A DNA stretch of 6,231 bases from an uncultured Lacinutrix sp. (GCA_937916035.1 CALGIH010000266.1:1-6231); one strand, 5' to 3'. Positions 1-6,215 are shown, counted from the first letter of the stretch. A program made the numbers and translations. Notes: generated by a model not told the origin, from the sequence alone.

Positions 1-1207
1 TTGTATAAGCTAAATATGTAGGATCATTAAAAGTCATTTGATGTTCGCCACCTTTCCAATTGATAATTCTAATGCCTCTTAGTCCATTTTCACGTTCTTG
101 AACGACAAGTTGATTACTAAACAGGTCGAAACTTTGTAGATAAACATTGTCTCTATGAGGAATAACATCAACCCAATTCTCCTTGGTTGTATCAGTTATA
201 GGCGTTTTTACCAAACGAAAGTTTTTAGCATCAAGATTAGTTCTTATATAAAAGTGATCGCTATAGTGATCTACAGAATATTCTAAATTCATTTCTCTTG
301 GCTGAATAATTTTCCATTCACCATTAGGTGTATTGGCATCTAGAACTCTAACCTCAGTCGACAATGTTTGAGAACTATATATTGTTAAATATGCTTTTGA
401 CTTCGATTTACCTACTCCAATATTAAAGGTCTCGTCTTTTTCATCAAATATTAATACATCTTCAGCTTGGCTAGTTCCGAGTATATGTCTATAAATTTTA
501 TTAGCTCTTAATGTTTCTGGATCTTTAGTAGTATAAAAAACCGTTTTATTATCGTTTGCCCAAGTTGCTCTTCCACTTGTATTACTCAGCATGTCTGAAT
601 ATTGTTCGCCTGTCTCTAAGTTTTTAAAATAGATATTATAACGTCTTCGTGATACTGTATCAATAGCAAAAGCCATTAACTTGTTATCTTCACTAACAGA
701 TTGGCTTCCTATACCATAATATGAATATCCTGTTGCCATTTCTGGTCCATTAAAAATAATTTCTTCTTTGCTGTCGCTATCTATTTTCTTTCTACAATAC
801 AACGCATAATCACCTCCTTCTTCAAAGCGTGTATAATATAAATAACCATTGTCTTTTACTGGCACAGACTGATCGTCCTTTTTAATACGACTAACCATTT
901 CATCATATAGTTTGTCTTGAAGTTCATTGGTGTGACCCATAACTTCTTCTAAATAGTCATTTTCAGAGTTCAGATAATCCAGGACATCTTGGGTTTGACT
1001 ATCAGGATTTTCAGCATTTTTTTGTTCATCACTTAATCGCATCCAAAAATAGTTGTCTATTCTGGTATCATTATGAAGTATAAGTTCTTTTGCTATTTTT
1101 TTAGCAACAGGAGCATCAACTAGGAGAAGCGCATTAGTTTCTTCATTTGTTTTGCATCCAACTATAAGCATTGCAAGTAGCAATGGAATAAAAAATTGTT
1201 TTTTCAT
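1..1207 (-). CDS. ptrB: Oligopeptidase B-like S9A serine peptidase, lipoprotein, N-terminal part (C-terminus cut by window edge)
   Basis: The frame is open from an ATG (complement of 1205-1207) to the left edge and gives 402 residues. Oligopeptidase B cleaves short peptides after Arg or Lys. The match to the E. coli enzyme as I remember it runs all along the visible part: HNDTRIDNYFWMRL (about residues 45-58), DTVSRRRY (183-190), FKNLETG (194-200), WANDN (216-220), TSEVR-like STEVR (283-287), EYSVDHY (309-315), and LVVQERENGL (367-376) close to LVVEERQRGL. This covers the N-terminal extension and much of the beta-propeller. The Ser-Asp-His catalytic domain would lie beyond position 1, so activity cannot be judged. 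Unlike the cytoplasmic E. coli protein, this one starts with a lipoprotein signal: MKK, a hydrophobic stretch, then IVGC with Cys18 as lipidation site, so it is probably envelope-anchored. It is divergent from the M19 dipeptidase gene. Alternative: another S9A prolyl oligopeptidase, less likely given the motifs. Confidence 0.9.
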   Translation of the reverse strand, partial: MKKQFFIPLLLAMLIVGCKTNEETNALLLVDAPVAKKIAKELILHNDTRIDNYFWMRLSDEQKNAENPDSQTQDVLDYLNSENDYLEEVMGHTNELQDKLYDEMVSRIKKDDQSVPVKDNGYLYYTRFEEGGDYALYCRKKIDSDSKEEIIFNGPEMATGYSYYGIGSQSVSEDNKLMAFAIDTVSRRRYNIYFKNLETGEQYSDMLSNTSGRATWANDNKTVFYTTKDPETLRANKIYRHILGTSQAEDVLIFDEKDETFNIGVGKSKSKAYLTIYSSQTLSTEVRVLDANTPNGEWKIIQPREMNLEYSVDHYSDHFYIRTNLDAKNFRLVKTPITDTTKENWVDVIPHRDNVYLQSFDLFSNQLVVQERENGLRGIRIINWKGGEHQMTFNDPTYLAYT

Positions 1208-1236
1208 TTAAAGATGATATTTTAGTTGTTGTTTTA

Positions 1237-1264
1237 GTAAAGTAAAGAAACAAAAAAAGAACAA
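1237..1264 (-). promoter_or_regulatory. Possible weak promoter of the S9A peptidase gene
   Basis: Read on the minus strand there is TTG (complement of 1262-1264), 17 bases, then TACTTTAC (complement of 1237-1244). The Bacteroidota consensus is TTTG, 17-23 bases, TAnnTTTG, so the -7 box matches only TAnnTT and lacks the final TG. Its distance to the ATG (29 bases) equals that of the better elements in this window, which is the main reason to list it. The surrounding sequence is low-complexity A/T, so a chance match is quite possible. Confidence 0.25.
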
Positions 1265-1351
1265 GATTTATAGTAGTAACTTGTTAAATTTCAGGACTAT
1301 TAAAGCTTAATGTTTTGATGCCAATTTTTCAGGCAGCTAGATTTTTATTAT

Positions 1352-1359
1352 TATATTTG
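1352..1359 (+). promoter_or_regulatory. -7 element (TATATTTG) of the M19 dipeptidase gene
   Basis: TATATTTG matches the Bacteroidota housekeeping -7 consensus TAnnTTTG exactly and ends 28 bases before the ATG at 1388. The same eight bases occur at nearly the same distance before the oxygenase gene. No clear TTTG box lies 17-23 bases upstream; the nearest is TTTC at 1327-1330 (21-base gap), so the -33 half is weak. Confidence 0.5.
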
Positions 1360-1387
1360 GTTATTAATCCAACTAATCAAAACTATA

Positions 1388-2728
1388 ATGAAATCAAACA
1401 CTAAATTTAGACGAGCTTTTACTTTTAAAAACATGTTTAAGCTTGTTTTTTTATGTCTTATTCTGACACTTTCATCATGCAAAAAAGAACCAGAAAAACC
1501 AATGACTGAAGAACAACTCATTGCCAAGGCAAAAGAAATTCATGAACGCGTTATCACACTTGATACGCATTGTGATATTAATGTAAATAATTTTACTGAT
1601 TCAATAAATTATACTCAAGATTTAGATTCGCAAGTTAATTTACCTAAAATGAAAGCAGGTGGACTGGACGTTGCATGGTTTATTGTGTATACTGGACAAG
1701 ACACTCTTACTGATGAAGGCTATCAAAAAGCTTACGAAAACGCAATATCAAAATTTGATGCTATTCATAAACTTGTTGAAGAAATTGCGCCTAATGAAAT
1801 TGAATTAGCTCTTACTTCTGATGATGTGAGACGTATTAGTGCAGCTGGCAAAAAAGTAGCCATGATTGGTATTGAAAATGGTTATTCCGTAGGAATGGAT
1901 ATCAATAATGTAAAGAAATTCTACGATTTGGGAGGACGTTATATGTCATTAGCTCACAATGGCCATAGTCAACTTAGTGATAGCAATACAGGAGAAGAAG
2001 ATAGTATTTGGCTACATAACGGATTGAGTGATTTTGGTAAAGAAGTGATTAAGGAAATGAATAAATGGGGAATCATGATTGATGTTTCACACCCTTCAAA
2101 AGAAGCTATACGTCAAATGATCAAATTAAGTAAAGCACCAATTATTGCTTCTCACTCTTCTGCAAGAGCGTTGAATGACCATAGTAGAAATTTAGACGAT
2201 GAGCAGTTAGAATGGATGAAAGAAAATGGTGGAGTTGTGCAAACTGTTGCTTTTAAAACTTATATAAATAAAGAAAAGCAAAATATTAGAGATGAAAAAA
2301 TAAAGGAAATCCGCGAAGCTATTGTTGATTCTTTAGGCATCACTTGGTATGATTGGAGGTCTTTTGGCGAATTGGATGAAGCTGCTCAAATGGAGTTTGT
2401 CGCAAATAGAAAAACAGTTATGGATATGGCTGATAAGAAAGTAAATGCAATTGATGGTTTTCCTGCAAATGTAAATGTATCTGACTTTGTTGACCACATT
2501 GATTATATGGTGGAAAAGATTGGATTAGATCACGTTGGAATCAGTAGTGATTTTGATGGTGGTGGTGGAGTTGAAGGCTGGAACGATGCTAGTGAAACTT
2601 TTAATGTTACACTTGAATTAGTACGTCGTGGATATACCGAACAAGAAATAAGCATGCTTTGGAGTGGTAACCTATTACGTGTTCTTGATGAAGTTCAAGC
2701 TGTTGCAAAACAGATACAAGCAGAATAA
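1388..2728 (+). CDS. Membrane dipeptidase, peptidase family M19 (renal dipeptidase-like), lipoprotein
   Basis: A 446-residue zinc dipeptidase expected to hydrolyse dipeptides, anchored in the cell envelope. The family's zinc ligands are all visible in order: His61 and Asp63 (DTHCD), the bridging Glu163 (GIEN), His235 (DVSH) and His256 (ASHSSARAL). The conserved GISSDFDG near the C-terminus supplies the likely catalytic Asp388, and GNLLRV (427-432) is the usual family tail. The N-terminus holds a lipoprotein signal ending in LSSC, with Cys31 as lipidation site. A second in-frame ATG at 1433 (Met16) would put the Cys at 16, a more typical signal length. I keep 1388 because the -7 element lies 28 bases upstream of it. 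Residues about 291-365 are charged and lie between the barrel strand GGVVQTVAF and the final HIDYMVEKIG helix, apparently an insert compared with the shortest members. The gene is monocistronic: a divergent peptidase lies upstream and a convergent gene downstream. The dipeptide preference cannot be read from sequence. Confidence 0.95.
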   Translation: MKSNTKFRRAFTFKNMFKLVFLCLILTLSSCKKEPEKPMTEEQLIAKAKEIHERVITLDTHCDINVNNFTDSINYTQDLDSQVNLPKMKAGGLDVAWFIVYTGQDTLTDEGYQKAYENAISKFDAIHKLVEEIAPNEIELALTSDDVRRISAAGKKVAMIGIENGYSVGMDINNVKKFYDLGGRYMSLAHNGHSQLSDSNTGEEDSIWLHNGLSDFGKEVIKEMNKWGIMIDVSHPSKEAIRQMIKLSKAPIIASHSSARALNDHSRNLDDEQLEWMKENGGVVQTVAFKTYINKEKQNIRDEKIKEIREAIVDSLGITWYDWRSFGELDEAAQMEFVANRKTVMDMADKKVNAIDGFPANVNVSDFVDHIDYMVEKIGLDHVGISSDFDGGGGVEGWNDASETFNVTLELVRRGYTEQEISMLWSGNLLRVLDEVQAVAKQIQAE

Positions 2729-2748
2729 TAATTTCTATTACAAATAAA

Positions 2749-2778
2749 AAAGCCAGCTATTAGCTGGCTTTCTTGTTT
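2749..2778. terminator. Bidirectional intrinsic terminator between convergent genes
   Basis: AAAGCCAGC (2749-2757) and GCTGGCTTT (2763-2771) form a perfect 9-bp stem around the 5-base loop TATTA. On the plus strand the stem continues into TTTCTTGTTT. On the minus strand the A-rich bases at 2742-2751 become a T-run. It therefore can end transcripts of the M19 gene (stop at 2728) and of the E1 gene (stop at 2792) alike. It is the only strong hairpin in the 63-base gap. Confidence 0.85.
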
Positions 2779-2791
2779 ACTTAAGTTTTTA

Positions 2792-4798
2792 TTAGAATTT
2801 ATATAGTTTCAATAATTCTTCTTCAAAACGTTTTTTAGGTAAGTATTGTTCTTCTAACTGGTTAATGAAAGGAATTGGTGTTTCTAAGCTTCCCACTCGT
2901 TTTACTGGAGCATCCAGGCACTCAAAACACTCTTCCATAATCATCGCAGATATATCTGAGGCAATACCGCCAAATAACGAATCTTCTTGTAGAATTATAA
3001 TCTTTCCAGTCTTTTTAACTGAATTTAAAATAGCTTCAGTATCTAAAGGACATAACGATCTTAAATCAATCAAATCTGCCTTTATTTCAGGATGTTTTTC
3101 CAAAGTTTCTAGAGCCCAATGTACAGCTGCACCATAAGAAATAATAGTGATGTCGTTACCTTCTTTAAGCAATGCTGCTTTCCCAAAAGGAATTGTATAG
3201 TAATCAATAGGTACTTCTTGTCGTATAGTTCTATATAACGCTTTATGCTCAAAATACAACACAGGGTTTGGGTCGTTAATTGCTGTTGCTAATAATCCTT
3301 TTGCATCATAAGGGAATGCTGGATACACCACTTTTAATCCTGGTGTTTTTGTAAACCAAGCTTCATTTGTTTGCGAATGAAAAGGTCCTGCTGCTACTCC
3401 ACCACCACATGGCATTCTTACAACAACATCAGCATTTTGATTCCACCTGTAATGCGATTTTGCTAAATAATTAACGACAGGATTAAAACCTGAGGTCACA
3501 AAATCTGCAAATTGCATTTCAACAACACTCTTTATGCCACAAATAGATAATCCCATTCCAGCTTCGATTATTGCAGATTCGCAAATTGGTGTATTCCGAA
3601 CGCGTTCTTTTCCAAAGGCTTCAACAAAGCCTTCAGTAATTTTAAAAACACCTCCATAGTCTGCCACATCTTGTCCCATAATAACAAGGTCTTTATGTTT
3701 TTGCATGGATTGTTTTAAACCTTCTGAAATAGCATCAATAAAACGAATTTCCTTAGTCTTTCCTTTTGGATTATACTCTTGATATTCAAACTCTTGATAC
3801 ACATCATTTAACTCAGTAGTTAAATTAGGAATAATATCTGGTTCTGCACCTGCTTTATCAAGGGATTCATTTATATCAAGGAGAATTTCTTCTCTAAAAG
3901 CAGCTTCAGTCTTTTCATTTATAACACCTAAATCTTTTAAATAAGCTTGAAAATTCACCACTGGATCTTTCTTTGCCCAAGTATCCATTAAGTCTTGAGG
4001 CACATATTTAGTACCACTAGCCTCCTCATGGCCACGCATTCTAAAGGTTTTAAACTCAATTAAAATTGGTCGTGGACGTTTTCTAATGCTTGTAGCCAAC
4101 TTTGAAACTTTATCATAGACTTCTATAATATTATTACCATCTATGATAAAAGATTCCATTCCGTAGCCTTTACCTCTATCAGCAATATGTTTACAGTTAT
4201 ATTGCTCAGATGTTGGCGTAGATAAGCCATAACCATTATTTTCAACACAGAAAATTACTGGAAGCTTCCATACAGAAGCTACATTAAGAGCCTCATGGAA
4301 ATCACCTTCACTTGTACCTCCTTCTCCAGTAAACACTGCTGTAACTTGATTATTATTTTTTAATATATTTGCAAGAGCGATCCCATCTGCAACACCAAGT
4401 TGTGGTCCTAAATGCGAAATCATACCAACGATGTTGTATTCTTGCGTTCCGAAGTGAAACGAACGATCTCTTCCCTTTGTAAAACCTTGAGATTTCCCTT
4501 GCCATTGACAAAACAATCTAAATAAAGGAATTTCTCTAGTCGTGAAAACACCTAGATTTCTATGCATTGGTAAAATATACTCCTCTTTGTTAAGTGCCAT
4601 AGTAACACCAACAGAAATTGCTTCTTGTCCAATACCAGAAAACCATTTCGAAATTTTTCCTTGCCTTAAAAGAATGAGCATTTTCTCCTCAATCATTCGA
4701 GGTTTTAGCATATTCTTATACAAGCTAAGTAATGTAGCTTTATCTAAACTCTTCTTATCGTAGATTATTTCAGCTTTTGTTTTACTAGTCACACTCAT
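2792..4798 (-). CDS. Fused alpha-beta E1 component of 2-oxo acid dehydrogenase, probably branched-chain (2-oxoisovalerate dehydrogenase)
   Basis: A 668-residue protein carrying both E1 subunits, which are separate chains in the mammalian complex. E1 decarboxylates a 2-oxo acid on thiamine diphosphate and passes the acyl group to the lipoyl domain of E2. The alpha half spans about 20-335: the cofactor motif runs from GEGGTSEG (158-165) to ENNGYGLSTP (186-195), and RMRGHEEASG (253-262) is the active-site loop. The beta half spans about 350-668: GQDV (375-378), CESAIIEAGMG (406-416) with a likely cofactor-contacting Glu, and GPFHSQ (471-476) with the conserved His474. The branched-chain assignment rests on GEG rather than the GDG usual in pyruvate enzymes, on NNGYGLSTPTSEQY (near NNGYAISTPTSEQY of human BCKDHA as I recall it) and on DVYQE (332-336). 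Pyruvate or mixed specificity is not excluded. No E2 or E3 gene lies in the window. The start follows an A/G-rich stretch, AAAGAAAAAAG. The protein is cytoplasmic, with no signal peptide. Confidence 0.93.
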   Translation of the reverse strand: MSVTSKTKAEIIYDKKSLDKATLLSLYKNMLKPRMIEEKMLILLRQGKISKWFSGIGQEAISVGVTMALNKEEYILPMHRNLGVFTTREIPLFRLFCQWQGKSQGFTKGRDRSFHFGTQEYNIVGMISHLGPQLGVADGIALANILKNNNQVTAVFTGEGGTSEGDFHEALNVASVWKLPVIFCVENNGYGLSTPTSEQYNCKHIADRGKGYGMESFIIDGNNIIEVYDKVSKLATSIRKRPRPILIEFKTFRMRGHEEASGTKYVPQDLMDTWAKKDPVVNFQAYLKDLGVINEKTEAAFREEILLDINESLDKAGAEPDIIPNLTTELNDVYQEFEYQEYNPKGKTKEIRFIDAISEGLKQSMQKHKDLVIMGQDVADYGGVFKITEGFVEAFGKERVRNTPICESAIIEAGMGLSICGIKSVVEMQFADFVTSGFNPVVNYLAKSHYRWNQNADVVVRMPCGGGVAAGPFHSQTNEAWFTKTPGLKVVYPAFPYDAKGLLATAINDPNPVLYFEHKALYRTIRQEVPIDYYTIPFGKAALLKEGNDITIISYGAAVHWALETLEKHPEIKADLIDLRSLCPLDTEAILNSVKKTGKIIILQEDSLFGGIASDISAMIMEECFECLDAPVKRVGSLETPIPFINQLEEQYLPKKRFEEELLKLYKF

Positions 4799-4825
4799 CT
4801 TTTTTCTTTAGTATATCAAAAATAG

Positions 4826-4833
4826 CAAAATTA
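4826..4833 (-). promoter_or_regulatory. -7 element (TAATTTTG) of the fused E1 gene
   Basis: Read on the minus strand, TAATTTTG fits TAnnTTTG exactly and ends 27 bases before the ATG, the same spacing class as the other elements in this window. A second exact match, TATTTTTG (complement of 4817-4824), lies only 18 bases from the ATG and is a less likely alternative. No TTTG box at the proper distance upstream is visible. Confidence 0.45.
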
Positions 4834-4898
4834 AGTTACAGACTAAATACTTTTAGCATATTATAGATTAAGCATACGTAAATAGTGTCAATTTTCGT

Positions 4899-4906
4899 TA
4901 TATTTG
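4899..4906 (+). promoter_or_regulatory. -7 element (TATATTTG) of the oxygenase-SUI1 pair
   Basis: TATATTTG fits the Bacteroidota -7 consensus TAnnTTTG exactly and ends 29 bases before the ATG at 4936. It is identical to the element before the M19 gene at 1352-1359. It lies inside the longer GTG-start version of the oxygenase frame, which argues for the ATG start. No clear -33 TTTG box is seen upstream. Confidence 0.5.
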
Positions 4907-4935
4907 TTACTCCACATGTTTTAAAAAGCAATGCA

Positions 4936-5886
4936 ATGAATAAAATTCCAAGTATAAATCTGAATGATTTCCTATCAGAAGATCCAAAAAAAAAGCAACA
5001 ATTCATCAATAATATTGGTGAAGCTTATGAAAATATAGGTTTTGTAGCTTTGAAAGGTCATTTTTTGGATGATAAATTAGTCGATGATCTTTATATAGAG
5101 ATTAAGAACTTTTTCTCGCTTCCAGTTGAAACAAAACGCAAATACGAAATTCCAGGTATTGGAGGTCAACGTGGTTATGTGTCTTTTGGTAAAGAAAGTG
5201 CAAAAGGAAAACAGCAAGGTGACTTGAAAGAATTTTGGCATTTTGGTCAATATGTTGAAAACAATCCCGAATTAGAAACCGAATATCCAACAAATGTTGA
5301 TGTTGAAGAACTTCCTAATTTTAATAAAATAGGAAAAGAAACCTACAGAATGCTTGAAAAAACAGCAATGTATGTCCTTCGTTCTTTAGCTCTGCATTTA
5401 AATTTAGAAGAAAAGTATTTTGATGAATACATACATAATGGAAACAGTATTTTAAGACCTATTCATTATCCACCAATTTTAAATGAACCAAAAGACGCAG
5501 TAAGAGCTGCAGCTCATGGTGACATTAATTTGATCACGCTACTTATGGGAGCTCAAGGTCGTGGACTTCAAGTGCAAAACCATAAAGGAGAATGGCTAGA
5601 TGCAATTGCTGAACCTGATGAAATTATGATAAATGTAGGAGATATGTTATCAAGACACACTAACAACAAATTAAAATCTACAATTCACAGAGTTATCAAT
5701 CCACCAAGAGAGCTTTGGGGAACGTCTCGATATTCCATTCCATTTTTTATGCATCCAATTAGTCGCATGAAATTAGATGTATTAGATAGTTGTATAGATA
5801 AAGAGAATCCGAAACAATTTGATGACATTACGGCTGGAGATTTTTTAAATGAACGTTTGGTAGAATTAGGGTTGATTAAAAAGTAA
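4936..5886 (+). CDS. 2-oxoglutarate/Fe(II)-dependent oxygenase, isopenicillin N synthase-like family
   Basis: A 316-residue non-heme iron oxygenase, probably cytoplasmic. An N-terminal DIOX_N-type region covers about 4-120 (IPSINLNDF, then the helix ending in IGFVALKGH, and RGYVSFGKE). The double-stranded beta-helix oxygenase domain follows, about 170-280. The iron ligands are His194 and Asp196 (AAHGDINLITLL) and His251 (STIHRVINP). Arg265 and Ser267 (RYSIPFF) form the RxS motif that normally binds the 2-oxoglutarate carboxylate, so a 2-oxoglutarate enzyme is favoured over true isopenicillin N synthase. The substrate is unknown and nothing nearby makes a beta-lactam precursor. The frame is also open from a GTG at 4885, adding 17 residues. 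I prefer the ATG at 4936 because homology begins at its MNKIPSINL and because the -7 element at 4899-4906 falls inside the extension. The stop overlaps the start of the SUI1 gene, so the two are probably one transcript. Confidence 0.92.
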   Translation: MNKIPSINLNDFLSEDPKKKQQFINNIGEAYENIGFVALKGHFLDDKLVDDLYIEIKNFFSLPVETKRKYEIPGIGGQRGYVSFGKESAKGKQQGDLKEFWHFGQYVENNPELETEYPTNVDVEELPNFNKIGKETYRMLEKTAMYVLRSLALHLNLEEKYFDEYIHNGNSILRPIHYPPILNEPKDAVRAAAHGDINLITLLMGAQGRGLQVQNHKGEWLDAIAEPDEIMINVGDMLSRHTNNKLKSTIHRVINPPRELWGTSRYSIPFFMHPISRMKLDVLDSCIDKENPKQFDDITAGDFLNERLVELGLIKK

Positions 5887-6215
5887 TGGATTTACAAGAC
5901 CAGCTTAAAAATTTATTTCCTGACCATAAAGCACCTGAAACTCCTAAAGAAGCACAAAAAGAGAATACTATTTGGTTACAAAATGATCCAATAATTTGTA
6001 AATACGAAAAGCGCAAAGGCAAACCCATTACTATTCTTGAAGGTTATAATGGAGCTATAGATGATTTTAAAAAACTTGCCAAAGAGTTAAAAACTAAATT
6101 GAGCGTTGGAGGCAGTTTTAAAGATGATAAAATTATTATCCAAGGTGATTATCGAGATAAAATAATGAGCCTTCTTAAAGAAAAAGGATTTAATGTAAAG
6201 CGTGTTGGTGGCTAA
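5886..6215 (+). CDS. yciH: SUI1/eIF1-like translation factor, YciH type
   Basis: A 109-residue protein of the bacterial SUI1 (eIF1-like) family. Members bind the small ribosomal subunit, and E. coli YciH has been linked to start-site fidelity and reduced translation under stress; the exact role in Bacteroidota is unsettled. The SUI1 domain fills about residues 40-109: KRKGKPITILEGYNG, LAKELKTKLSVGGSFKDD, IIIQGDYRDKI and the terminal GFNVKRVGG are all typical. The first 35 residues are a variable, charged N-terminus with a conserved-looking LKNLFPDH. The A of the stop TAA (5884-5886) is the A of the ATG, giving TAATG, so it is probably translated by reinitiation after the upstream oxygenase. 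Length is normal for the family and no residue looks missing. Confidence 0.92.
   Translation: MDLQDQLKNLFPDHKAPETPKEAQKENTIWLQNDPIICKYEKRKGKPITILEGYNGAIDDFKKLAKELKTKLSVGGSFKDDKIIIQGDYRDKIMSLLKEKGFNVKRVGG

Noticed and set aside
2865..3137. Open frame of 90 codons on the plus strand inside the E1 gene
   Set aside because: It lies fully antisense to the conserved E1 beta half, has no recognisable domain and looks like a shadow frame.
4542..4763. Open frame of 73 codons on the plus strand inside the E1 gene
   Set aside because: It is antisense to the well-conserved start of E1 alpha, with no promoter or domain of its own.
4863..4896. TTGACA, 20 bases, TATAAT on the minus strand, upstream of the E1 gene
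   Set aside because: It resembles an E. coli sigma-70 promoter but has too long a spacer, and the Bacteroidota primary sigma factor uses a different consensus. The TAATTTTG box nearer the start fits better.
5102..5293. Open frame of 63 codons on the minus strand inside the oxygenase gene
   Set aside because: It is antisense to the conserved DIOX_N region, with no domain and no neighbouring minus-strand gene.
1388..5886. A beta-lactam theme linking the renal-dipeptidase-like enzyme (some relatives hydrolyse carbapenems) and the isopenicillin N synthase-like oxygenase
   Set aside because: There is no ACV synthetase, epimerase or transporter, the oxygenase carries a 2-oxoglutarate-type RxS motif, and the two genes are separated by an opposite-strand metabolic gene. 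Shared family names are not evidence.
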